Shown piece after piece: positions 42,201 to 46,912 of a stretch of 64,000 bases of DNA (the stretch's first letter is position 1; every line of letters starts with the position of its first letter). The stretch is from Brachyspira sp. SAP_772 (GTDB lineage Bacteria; Spirochaetota; Brachyspiria; Brachyspirales; Brachyspiraceae). The stretch covers positions 877,190-941,189 of the forward strand of contig NZ_VYIX01000001.1 of assembly GCF_009755885.1 (NCBI RefSeq), written 5' to 3'. A program made the position numbers and the translations under genes. The notes under the pieces are model-generated. The model had not been told where the DNA came from, did not search any database, and saw only the letters and a list, made by a program, of their open reading frames with translations.

Positions 42201-43988
42201 TAATAAACCTTGTATTTTATTACTATCATTATCATATTGTTCTTTTAATGCAGATAATTTATCAGTAACATCATTCAAATCAGTATATGTATTTTTTATA
42301 TAATTATCTACACCTTGCTCAAAATCAGCTTTTATATTATTAAAATTATCTTCAAGTTCTTGTATTTTTTTATTAGCCTGCTCTTCTAAATCTTTATACA
42401 AATATTCTTTTTCTAAACTCAAAGCATCTAATATCTCTTCTTGTTTATTAGTTAGTATAGAAGATATTTCAGAAGTTTGATAATGTATTTCATTCATCTT
42501 ATCTTTTAAAATACTAGTTTCTGTTTCAACATCTGCTCTAAGTTCATTAATCTCAGCTATAAGAGAGCTTCTAGCATTATCTATAGAATACTCCATATCA
42601 TCTTGAGTTCTAGCCAATATATCATTTTTAAGCCTGTCTATATCATTAACTATCTCATCAAATTTACTCTCTGCTCTAAGCATAGTCTCTTCACTCATAC
42701 CATCTATAGAAACTATTAAATCAGAAAGCTCTTTAGTTTTATTTCTATAAAGAGTGATAATACCATCATTTTCATTTTCAAGTATATCTCTTATATTATT
42801 AGAAAATGCTTCTACTTCTGTTATCAAACGATTACTAATATCATTTTTGAGAGTAGTAAACTCTGTTTCTAATTGAACAGTTTTATCTTCATAATCTTTA
42901 GTTATTAAATCTGCTTTATCTTTAATGTCATCTATTGTTTTCTCTAAAGAATGAGCCTTATCTTCAACAGATACTAAAAACTCTTCTTTTTCATTTCCTA
43001 TTTTCTCTAATTCTTCTTTTAATGTATTGTATAAGAACTCTTTAGTCTTTTCCATTTCACCTTTAAACTCTTCTACACTAGACTCTGTTATAGAATTAAG
43101 TCTCTCTTGTATAGTGTCTCTCAAGTTTATAAGCTCAACCTCAAGCCCTTCTTTAGACTGACTCAAACTAGCATAACGCTCTTCTATATCTTTTGATTTA
43201 GTGTTAATCTCTTCAGCAAATAGAGAATATTTATTTATAAGTTCATCTCTACCCTTTTCAAATAATTCCGCCAACTGTTCTATGTTGTTGCGTGCAGTTC
43301 TTTCAGCAAGCTGAGTAAGCTGATTTGTAAATAGTTCCTCTTTCTTGGCAACATGAAGCTTAAACTCTTCTGTTAATGCTGATATTTTATCTTTTTCCTG
43401 CTCAGCCATATCTGTGTAATGAGCATCACGTGCTAATAAATTTGTAGTAAGAGCATCAAATCTTTTATATAGTTCAGATTCAAAATCATTTAATTTAGCA
43501 TTATAAGAAGCAATTAAATTATCCTGTATAGAAGAAACATTTTTTTCTAACTCTATCATTTTTGTTTTAACATCAGATATTCTTTTATATGTTTTCTCTA
43601 TAGTGTTGCGTTCTTTTAATACAGTGTCAACTTTGTTAAGTATGTCTAAATATGCCTCTTCAAGCGAGTCTACTTGTTCCTGATATTGTGATACTGCCGC
43701 TTTATAATCTTTATATGACTCTATTTTATTATTAAGCTTAGCTAAATCCTCTTCCATAGACTTACTTATAAAACCTGCTTTTTTCACAGCAATCTCTAAA
43801 TCTATGGCATTATCCCTAACTTCTGATATTTTCTCTTCTATAATACCTTCTAATGCTGCCTTTTCTTCAGCAAAGATATCATCAAAATTTGAGTTGTTAT
43901 TGTTTTTTTTTCTATCGATAATTTTAGAAATACCGACAACTATAATAGGAATGATTAGCATTAAGGCGAAATTCAATATAGGGAACAT
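27270..43988 (-). CDS. Giant membrane-anchored coiled-coil protein (SpiroCoCo-like), 5572 residues
   Basis: ATG 43988 has GGAG 6 bases upstream; an in-frame ATG at 44027 lies inside the promoter and is rejected. Residues 3-24 form one membrane helix, followed by positively charged DRKK, so the bulk is probably cytoplasmic. Nearly all the rest is heptad-like, rich in Glu, Lys, Asp, Asn, Ser, Leu and Ile, with very few Cys, Pro or Trp. A motif of the form R-[IV]-E-[YF]-F-E-D-x-W-x-[DE] recurs six times (near residues 1503, 2199, 2924, 3539, 3899, 4583). Units of about 725 residues are tandemly duplicated. The last 40 residues contain a helix-turn-helix-like segment, 'QGWKYDEIVKNTSYDRDEVE'. I recall NCBI naming similar spirochaete proteins SpiroCoCo; membership is inference. 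A scaffold or filament role is plausible but unproven. Confidence 0.9.
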   Translation of the reverse strand: MFPILNFALMLIIPIIVVGISKIIDRKKNNNNSNFDDIFAEEKAALEGIIEEKISEVRDNAIDLEIAVKKAGFISKSMEEDLAKLNNKIESYKDYKAAVSQYQEQVDSLEEAYLDILNKVDTVLKERNTIEKTYKRISDVKTKMIELEKNVSSIQDNLIASYNAKLNDFESELYKRFDALTTNLLARDAHYTDMAEQEKDKISALTEEFKLHVAKKEELFTNQLTQLAERTARNNIEQLAELFEKGRDELINKYSLFAEEINTKSKDIEERYASLSQSKEGLEVELINLRDTIQERLNSITESSVEEFKGEMEKTKEFLYNTLKEELEKIGNEKEEFLVSVEDKAHSLEKTIDDIKDKADLITKDYEDKTVQLETEFTTLKNDISNRLITEVEAFSNNIRDILENENDGIITLYRNKTKELSDLIVSIDGMSEETMLRAESKFDEIVNDIDRLKNDILARTQDDMEYSIDNARSSLIAEINELRADVETETSILKDKMNEIHYQTSEISSILTNKQEEILDALSLEKEYLYKDLEEQANKKIQELEDNFNNIKADFEQGVDNYIKNTYTDLNDVTDKLSALKEQYDNDSNKIQGLLEDTETNLKENIEKRIELLDKTSSEIKDLIDNANEKLDTGIKNAEYNIEEIKSNLYEYGNSCLDSLKTQLKEVLDNYEETSMKSISDSINSLVNQVEESDKRHNDIISNMEDSLKEFKEKIDNSLNENKEFAEENKNKIVNMLNTELLEATNSFDALLNEKREGINKVRDDIEDILNRVENGRENFENTINRVYDVANEKESNLLSNIEDKYKSLNDKIDNLFSDSKSDLDSMTKEYKGSLENYYNNLRNEYEQLKEHSDIISDEYRIKMDTLSSKLEELAFASKNMEDSIENKTKDITDYVNSVKENVDAKSNEVISSVNSIIEDIEIKKDDINRYVDELKSNIDSKEKDSNYYIDALKNTIDDRLETADSYVNDLKDNISSLKKAVNAEMQDVSSYIEDKKEFLNAKCDEVFNKIEEESLSKLEELNEIIEAAIEKYNDEIKEIESLRVEENESIIADIENIGASIRKDYKKYTKILEEIYNNKKTSLDDYVSELKNDIEKHREDSEKIHLENESNYIDNYLKDKSLEIDEKVNNINTTLNDSFNTLYNGVTQLLEKAKEYTDSAVNNQTLELSKALELLRDGFNTYRDSLDSKLKEEIDNMISNNENMLSMFNEYNEKLERINDISNLVDSFKDDIYNELEELKSDVSFKNTEFDRTIDEIKSSIMSREELSGIQESEREALNVQLDDMKEEFEIFKSQILKSNEVEIPALLEEEREKIENIFDEFSKNLLMRISDNESDLNYIKDVLSEERNHLIEKLEFIEKDLEDVKSDNRVDALVEDKLQLESSLDDLKSDIEKVKNLEKDFISLKDRMEGIDSTIKDDVASLSSKLIDFKDNLEEKISNDSSSLLEDLETLNKELYDIKGSISSSIDKTDNIENRMENILKELSSGNEEFKNRIEKRIEYFEDSWSDPTRLRSMYANELKEEINNLRAYSDEKFDVYINELKTQIDEISSGIEDWKNENINELLSQLNDAKNSIESYIKDTDSKKEELLSDILKKLEAKEGEIYSRIDEKIIDVNNKLSDIDKKINNDIGSSLENIYKMINDASNKYSEEIKNIEHHRSNEKETIISDLKALSDSIRADYEEYSIMLDNTYNTAVSSLDEHLDNVKKEIENIKEESQLQLLNDEKNYINEYLEEYSNNLDSRLEEKLNVLDESKKELDNILNSSFENLNSRIEESLSKVNSLAEEKLSTLEKDINDKLLVNVEKLSKLEEDFGKLFNKDYVEELDSRINSINSKLEEEITNIKTSLEADISSVRTQYKELSVDFEEALDLVKKSILDRDEIIDLQSQEKEELISKLESLRDDYLSLKGDALSANNNSDNSDLYSLFEEEREKLERGFEEFSRELLNRLNDTDSDINYVKDMLSSDKNLLLEELDALRLEVDNINNDDRLNELLESKLSLEDSFNGIREELSKFDELEGSLNGLKSFVSELDNSFNNSLDELKDNINKDLESYDVKLNNLNSDINRLSSSVEDLTSNSENISSNLDTISSNFEVLNSNFESVNSNVNNFDSRLSSFKEDMDKAINKSLELENSISNYRKDLEDKIGGITNNINSLNNDSSVKDLFSEELSKLNNLFDNLEKDNKEFRDRLEKRVEYFEDTWSDNSRIRSLYSAELREELENIKYERELEFENYLEELRAKVDNLSSSIDNYKEGDINRLLKELEESKSSIENYIKDTDSKKEELLSSIMKELGVKEKAIYNKLEESESIIEKYIKDTDSKKEELLSSMMKELESKEEAIYSRLEDRVKDIEGKLSVLDNKISNEVSKDLENFYSSLNEAVNNYKTEINTLEANNAELSTDAINKIGEEIRNSYDNYVKDLEEVYNNSVSLLEEYSSNLKDELETLKEENTETEKNYINEYLEEYSNNLDSRLEEKLTVLDESKKELDNILNTSFETLNSRIEESLSKVNSLAEEKLSTLEKDINDKLLVNVEKLSKLEEDFGKLFNKDYVEELDSRINSINSKLEEEITNIKSSLEADIASVRTQYKELSVDFEEALDLVKKSILDRDETIDLQSQEKEELISQLESLRDDYLSLKGDISSVNDNNDLVNDSSDLYSLFEEEREKLERGFEQFSRDLLTRLNDTDSDINYVKDMLSSDKNLLLEELDALRLEVDNVNNDDRLNELLDYKLSLEDSFNGIREELSKFDELEGSLNELRDNVSELDNSLKSSISSSMDELKKEYNNVHLEMDKLNSRVEELSLNNENISSNLDTISSNFEVLNNNFESVNGNVNDFDNRLSSFKEDVDKAINKSLELENSISNYRKDLEDKLSGITNNINSLNNDSSVKDLFNEELSKLNNLFDNLEKDNKEFRDRLERRVEYFEDTWSDNSRLRSLYSSDLREELENIKYERELEFENYLEELKGKVDNLSSSIDNYREGDINRLLSELEQAKNSIESYIKDTDSKKEELLSSIMNELEQKEKAIYDRLEESKSSIENYIKDTDSKKEELLSSMMKELESKEEAIYGRLEDRIKDIENKLSVFDDKISNEVSKDLENFYNSLNEAVNNYKVEINTLEANSSQLSIDAINKISEEVKNSYENYVKDLEEVYNNSVSLLEEYSNNLKDELETLKEENTETDKNYISEYLEEYSNNLKNELENLKDENAESQKNYINEYLQEYLNNIDSKLEGKLNILNNAKEELDNIIKNSFDELNTNLNDTINKINENTLNQNERISLVESKLNDYAEQISKIDDKEKLLYEYIDSKILELKKEYESLNKSFEEKFLTIESAVLSDEHVAALREEFANFKESILEAKKSDIPSIFDELKNQFEESFDMFTKEIIDRVSDSESMISNIKNTMDDEKNSILDSIDNFKFELEALKNNDILDELEQERIKLENTFNSLKEDFDKLDELENEVYLLKNNLEGVDSNLRVDVDRLFEEVSEFKYSLEYKMDTLEDNTVSKEYFDEEKEKLYSLYDELNSNNDEFRENINNRVSYFEDNLSDSSKILKLYEDAITPEVNNLKNEIMSSLKEQIDEVENGISIWKDDSLYNLLEQLKEAKNNIESFIDSTNDKKESIVDDIVKAVREKIADRENELNESLESRIESINNKVNDLESNLTSDINRFNNMITDAIDKYEDELKNIESYRLEESSSIMKDIDDVGKNIISNYESYAKLLNTTYENNSKSLEELCNSLKLEIEKSKMDANRGYIDVYLNDYSSKIDSKLKEQMDSIEKSKESLDNIITDSLNDLNENINNAISKAIESSEGKINDFINSKELELVNKISSYENNAISKDELSEELKKIEESFELFKSNNNDIFNTLEEYKSKISSIVDSLSNIEDNNLNFTSRLEKRIEFFEDSWGDGDKIRELYSDFIAEKADSFKSDLEIKFRDSFEEFNSKIDNVEKNFSDSINSIIESLDKENLTSNEKIESISNTINNLKSDLENKIVSIEDENNKSKSLINDKISTFENKMEAFEDRIKDVEDSQHYLNNDITQYVNRLDKVLNDYEEAIDTKINNLKDSLSNDTGHIEHNLISSLELSNELAKDKKELLDSIYELKKDVYETIERKDVQINEEFSKFKTEIIESIPSMEDISDLFVSEKNNIVNEFEGFKNDILTSNNKNFSELFEEEKNKLIEELDNFKSAIRVEYMSNSDKIEAFRNEYLKNFNEIIDKEKANLYYALNDIRKEFESLKDNSVSLDKFEELMSEYKGSIDNSIDDTKEKLSSNIVDKDYVSKLFDEEIANINKTIEEFRKDLEENYSPTDVIAEILSKEQVNFENKLSGLKESILKDIPTLEDISNIFVEEKMSLREEFASFRDDIESKLQEENHFEAIAEEQKVDMRNNFAMLQEEIVGNINSYRDNMANDISNFRDEFANKLSFIEELANSLLQERERIALEVEDIRLKYETGTLYSDDAINSIESDRNRLINEFINFRKTILELIREQDEAMKVLNNEKMGIIDNIDELNKKVSLDLISKDDAISLIDEQKKEILEVLENFKGDSIEADFKYMTEELRDDIIKVFEESNEAFRKRIEARIEHFEDAYSEPEKIKEFYRDAIEAEVDNIKDSASHILLDITDNVEKVKKHIDDIENEKVKSIIERIDNAQNEIDAIVDTIKVNLKEQENEIRLLSQSQKLISQDIENVRREREALIEMVKTSDVNINNKIDNLTSAVIEASDNASQRIAEKELEFNRKIKEVEEYISSMEERIINENNEHLDKSKEAVNNLLASFNESILKETNDLTPHIMKIVNEFVNNEMKKFERFNDVKQAIDEVELTISDKIDETFKLMNIKLDDTAKELRDNMSSYQDELLGELRSAVNYESERSIEEVKAMHEEEVTKLKDMYLETEKYYTDRQERSKEDIVALFENTYKEWQDKINSLYSELESTKESMHSSVDNLLGDLEKAVNAKEEFNKSLEDNKDKLKDVEEKMNNLQNEFSPSIEKLQAIVEEKALELQNKIELYSKDIEEEGDKFKARLEELSSNAKTSLDSKVNEFDSIIENVTNRINELLEDKNTQFDELRTQYEDISISLLELRESISDAVNEKIKEANTIIEEGITNIEESTNDKYDKYIDRLNSNMEQTLSLLMNDAKEYVQNAKEEMLKVQSSNLDVYDERLAGMKNIISALEEDIAKYSSEIDARLEDINLKYEDKTNVILKDLDSRTDNLTEKLNDVVNSIDKMLDDKTYDINSEYETLKIQIDNIGKDIDKYMDTVKMFDKAEEMANFIKDDVAKLDVLVNDTKNTVYDMNKTMSEFEELKNMHNTILDYAESIKKEKESLKDTQEKVNMLVEMSEEVQNKFIQIAESNSMIENTQEGIKVVIDIASQIENKLAIINDKEEQANTILEKVNIADNESDDILQRIDTIKSAMLDIEDTRREFSDKMFALDREMAKIDKNDEKVQKFFSKLEELNVIIEEIQNQRENLKYMRKQYEDYDNNIVKNLERAEYFVRYLETLLDNAEKYVNDAGKSLTKRSKTTSTKINDKKENIIINMYKQGWKYDEIVKNTSYDRDEVERVIKKWKDESARGY
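34784..35024 (-). repeat. 120-base (40-residue) tandem repeat nested in copy B
   Basis: Two consecutive 40-residue units each carry 'YIKDTDSKKEELLSSIM' or its SSMM variant; the DNA phase is exactly 120 bases. Confidence 0.75.
36962..37202 (-). repeat. 120-base (40-residue) tandem repeat nested in copy A
   Basis: The same duplicated 40-residue unit as in copy B, with matching phase of 120 bases. The diverged upstream copy (near 39200) has only a single unit, so the duplication preceded the copy A/B duplication. Confidence 0.75.
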
Positions 43989-44020
43989 AAATATCTCCAG
44001 TAGACAAAAAATATAGTATA

Positions 44021-44045
44021 TTAACATAATAATATATTATGTTAA
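44021..44045. promoter_or_regulatory. Perfect palindrome over the giant gene's promoter (candidate operator)
   Basis: TTAACATAAT (44021-44030) and ATTATGTTAA (44036-44045) form a perfect 10-bp inverted repeat with a 5-base spacer. It covers the -10 box and part of the spacer, the usual place for a repressor site. The half-site TTAACATAA matches the direct repeats upstream of the yaaR-like gene. Confidence 0.55.
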
Positions 44046-44057
44046 TGTATAAGTCAA
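44029..44057 (-). promoter_or_regulatory. Promoter of the giant coiled-coil gene
   Basis: On the minus strand TTGACT (44057-44052), a 17-base spacer and TATTAT (44034-44029) give a near-consensus promoter, with transcription expected to start near 44022, about 34 bases before the ATG. Confidence 0.7.
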
Positions 44058-44138
44058 TAGTTTTTTACAATTTTATTATGATAACTTATAGATAATTCAG
44101 TTTTTTAATAAAAAATATTCTAAAAAATCACTTTTTAA

Positions 44139-44894
44139 TTACTTCCACATATTTAAAGAATCATGCATATACTTAGATATATTAGAATTATATAATTTAT
44201 CAATCAGACTAACATCAAAATCTTTAACTAAACCATAATAATATAGTGAAGAATCTTTTAATATTAGTATTTTATTTGCAAAATATAAAGCACCATTTAA
44301 ATCATGAAGCACAGCAACAATGCATCTATTTTCATTTTCTAATACCCAATTTTTTAAATCGTTTATTAAATCTAATTGTATATTCAAATCTAAATGATTG
44401 GTAGGCTCATCTAAAATTATAATGTCAGGCTCTTTTGCAAAAATGCGTGCCAAAAACACCCTCTGAAGCTCCCCTCCAGAAATTTCAGTTATAGGTTTAT
44501 CTTTTAAATACAATATTTTTAATTTCTCTAAACAACTCAAAACAAAATCTTTATCCTCTTTGTTTGGTAAGGATAAAAGCCTATCTTTAAAATTAAGATA
44601 CCTCCCCATCATCACAGTATCATAAACGCTATATCCAAAATATATATTGTATAGCTGACTCATCATAGCTATTTTTTTATATAACTCATTATAATTTTTT
44701 TGATTATTTATAAATATATCACCCTTAAAATCAACAAAATTACATAAAGCATTTAATAAGCTAGTTTTCCCGCACCCATTAGGCCCTATTATACACAAAA
44801 TATCATTACTATAAACCTCAAAACTAATATCTTTTAATATGTTTATATTATTGTAAGAAATATAAAGATTTTTAACTTCTATAATTTTTTTCAT
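44139..44894 (-). CDS. Ferric-siderophore/cobalamin-type ABC transporter ATPase
   Basis: A 251-residue ATPase of the FecE/BtuD type. Walker A 'GPNGCGKTSLLNAL' (about 36-49), signature 'ISGGELQRVFLARIFAKEPD', Walker B 'IIILDEPTNHLD' and the H-loop 'VAVLHDLNGALYFA' are all present. ATG 44894 is preferred with AGGAT upstream; a TTG two codons earlier is possible. It is last in an operon with the permease and binding lipoprotein, importing a metal chelate such as ferric siderophore, haem or cobalamin. Confidence 0.9.
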   Translation of the reverse strand: MKKIIEVKNLYISYNNINILKDISFEVYSNDILCIIGPNGCGKTSLLNALCNFVDFKGDIFINNQKNYNELYKKIAMMSQLYNIYFGYSVYDTVMMGRYLNFKDRLLSLPNKEDKDFVLSCLEKLKILYLKDKPITEISGGELQRVFLARIFAKEPDIIILDEPTNHLDLNIQLDLINDLKNWVLENENRCIVAVLHDLNGALYFANKILILKDSSLYYYGLVKDFDVSLIDKLYNSNISKYMHDSLNMWK

Positions 44895-44906
44895 AAACAA
44901 ATAATC

Positions 44907-45896
44907 CTAATTTTTAATAAAAACATACAAAAAGAAAGGAGCCCCTATAATAGCAGTAACTATACCTATTGGAATATTAGAACCAGAAATAATAACCCTC
45001 GAAAATATATCAGCAATATTCAAAATCAAAGCCCCAATTAAAGCACTCATAGGAATAACTATAATATGCTTAGCCCCAAAAAGACGCCTTGCAATATGCG
45101 GAGATATTAAATCTATAAACCCAATCACCCCAACAAAAGCAACCAAAACTCCAGTAACCAAAGAAGATAATAATATAAATAATATTCTATACTTTTTAGC
45201 ATTAATTCCAAGAAGCATACTCTCTTTATCTCCAAAAGTCATAATGTCTAAAATATTAGATTTTTTTACTAAAACAATAAGAAATATTATAGTTAATAAT
45301 ATTATAATAAAAATATCAAAATAATTCCTAACAAATAAATTACCCAACTGCCAAAATATTATCTGATTAGAATACTTAGGAAAAGCATAGGCAAAAAAAC
45401 TCATAATAGAGCTAAAAAATAATGATATAACAACCCCCGCAAGTATTATAGAATTGCTGCTGATATCTTTATCTATTTTTTTTGAAATGAAAAGTATAAA
45501 TAGTATTGTGATAAATCCAAAAAGAACAGAAAAAATTATAAAAAAGTAATAGTTAAAATATATACCGCTAATTATAATTAAACTCACCCCCAAACCTGCC
45601 CCAGAAGATATACCCAAATTATACACAGAAGCTAAACTGTTTTTTAATATAGACTGCATAACAATACCTGTCATAGATAAAGAAGCACCCACAAATAATG
45701 ATAAAATAATATGCGGAAGTCTTATATTAAATACAATATTTATTTTATTTATATTTTCAACAAAACCCAAATTAAATAGCTTATATAACACTATAGAGAT
45801 TACTTCTTTAGGCGAAATAAAAACGCTTCCTATACATATTGATGTTATAATAGATGATATAAGTAAAATAAAAATTATTATTATTTTTTTTATCAT
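44907..45896 (-). CDS. FecCD-family metal-chelate ABC permease
   Basis: A 329-residue permease with about nine to ten hydrophobic segments. Family blocks are 'IRLPHIILSLFVGASLSMTG' (about 52-71), 'VYNLGISSGAGLGVSL', 'LGINAKKYRILFILLSSLVT' and 'VGVIGFIDLISPHIARRLFG', the last being a FecCD hallmark. Gaps to the lipoprotein gene (4 bases) and the ATPase gene are very short, so the three are one operon. Confidence 0.92.
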   Translation of the reverse strand: MIKKIIIIFILLISSIITSICIGSVFISPKEVISIVLYKLFNLGFVENINKINIVFNIRLPHIILSLFVGASLSMTGIVMQSILKNSLASVYNLGISSGAGLGVSLIIISGIYFNYYFFIIFSVLFGFITILFILFISKKIDKDISSNSIILAGVVISLFFSSIMSFFAYAFPKYSNQIIFWQLGNLFVRNYFDIFIIILLTIIFLIVLVKKSNILDIMTFGDKESMLLGINAKKYRILFILLSSLVTGVLVAFVGVIGFIDLISPHIARRLFGAKHIIVIPMSALIGALILNIADIFSRVIISGSNIPIGIVTAIIGAPFFLYVFIKN

Positions 45897-45900
45897 AATT

Positions 45901-46791
45901 TTATTTAATATCCTTATATTCTTCTGGATAAATATATTTAGCCATTAATATTATAGAAGAAACTATATTATGCGTTGGAAGAGATGTTCCTTCTACAAAA
46001 AATACTTTATTATTTTTTACAGCATCAATATCTCTCCAAGCAGGCCTATTAGTTATTTCTGCTACAGGGTTATCTACATAATCAACACTTGTAAAAATTA
46101 TATCAGGATTTAAATATACAACATCTTCTTCAGATACATTTATCCATTCATTTCTGTTAGAAAAAATATTCTTAGCCCCTATAATGTTAATAATATCATC
46201 TAAATAAACATTAGTGCCAAAACTATATAAATTTGGAAGAGAAGATATCTCAAAATAAACAGTTTTTTTGTTTGTGATAGTGCTGCCTATATCTTTTATC
46301 TCTTTTATTTTTGTACGCATATTATAAACAATTTCTTGAGCCTTATCATCAGCATTCAAAACATTGCCAAAAAAATATATATCATTTTCTATACCTTTTA
46401 GAGTTTCACTGTTTGTAATTGTTATAATTGCAATATTAGAGAATGAAAGAATAGAGTTTTTGGTGTAAAATGCAGTGAGATTATTTATAAATATAATGTC
46501 AGAGTCAAGAGAAATAATTTTTTCTGCATCTGGGTTTAACATATCAAAAATATTAGAAACATCTATATTATTTTTTTTAAGAATATCTTTTGAAAAAGTG
46601 TCAGTAGCTATTATTTTATTAGCTACATCCAAATCAATCAATATATCAGTAACAGCAGGAGAGAGTGATATTATTTTTTCTATTTTTTTGTTTTGAATTA
46701 TTGTATTGTTTTTGCTGTTATCATTAATCTCATTTTTAGAACATGAGCATATTGATAAAATAAAAATAATAAAGAAAAAAAGCTTATACAT
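45901..46791 (-). CDS. Metal-chelate binding lipoprotein (BtuF/FhuD type)
   Basis: A 296-residue periplasmic-side binding protein. The N-terminus 'MYKLFFFIIFILSICSCSKN' is a lipoprotein signal, with lipidation at the cysteine before SKNE. The Peripla_BP_2 fold is seen in 'KIISLSPAVTDILIDLDVAN' (about 41-60), 'DAEKIISLDSDIIFI', and the C-terminal 'PAWRDIDAVKNNKVFFVEGT'. The 'W-x-x-I-x-A-V-K-N-x-x-V' block is typical. ATG 46791 was chosen over a TTG three codons earlier; no clear ribosome site precedes either. First gene of the operon. Confidence 0.88.
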   Translation of the reverse strand: MYKLFFFIIFILSICSCSKNEINDNSKNNTIIQNKKIEKIISLSPAVTDILIDLDVANKIIATDTFSKDILKKNNIDVSNIFDMLNPDAEKIISLDSDIIFINNLTAFYTKNSILSFSNIAIITITNSETLKGIENDIYFFGNVLNADDKAQEIVYNMRTKIKEIKDIGSTITNKKTVYFEISSLPNLYSFGTNVYLDDIINIIGAKNIFSNRNEWINVSEEDVVYLNPDIIFTSVDYVDNPVAEITNRPAWRDIDAVKNNKVFFVEGTSLPTHNIVSSIILMAKYIYPEEYKDIK

Positions 46792-46806
46792 AAAACACAA
46801 TAATCA

Positions 46807-46835
46807 ATTTTATGATATAAGCAATTATTTGTCAA
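46807..46835 (-). promoter_or_regulatory. Promoter of the metal-chelate importer operon
   Basis: On the minus strand TTGACA (46835-46830), a 17-base spacer and TAAAAT (46812-46807) are close to consensus. A TGATAAT heptamer (plus strand 46847-46853), resembling one half of a Fur box, lies 11 bases upstream of the -35; only one half is present. Confidence 0.7.
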
Positions 46836-46851
46836 TTTATATTTAATGATA

Positions 46852-46901
46852 ATAAAAAAATAATTCTAAAACCATAAATATACTTATGATTTTAGAATTA
46901 T
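46852..46901 (-). terminator. Intrinsic terminator after rpsA
   Basis: The arms 46901-46884 and 46877-46860 form an 18-bp stem on the minus strand (one G-U pair) with a 6-base loop, followed by TTTTTTT (46860-46854). Confidence 0.85.
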
Positions 46902-46912
46902 AAATATATAAA

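Noticed and set aside
30298..43000. Many open frames on the plus strand opposite the giant gene, rich in Ser and Leu
   Set aside because: They are the complement of Glu/Lys/Asp/Asn-rich heptad codons, lack ribosome sites, and repeat wherever the sense repeats do.
43427..43432. CACGTG as a possible parS core (also at 8183-8188)
   Set aside because: Flanking bases do not follow the parS consensus TGTTTCACGTGAAACA, and both lie inside coding sequence far from parAB.
43989..44027. In-frame ATG at 44027 as start of the giant protein
   Set aside because: It lies within the palindrome and upstream of or at the expected transcript start; ATG 43988 has a good GGAG site and begins the membrane helix.
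46847..46853. TGATAAT as a Fur site at the metal-chelate importer promoter
   Set aside because: Only one heptamer is present, with no inverted partner at 1-base spacing, and such a sequence is common in this base composition.
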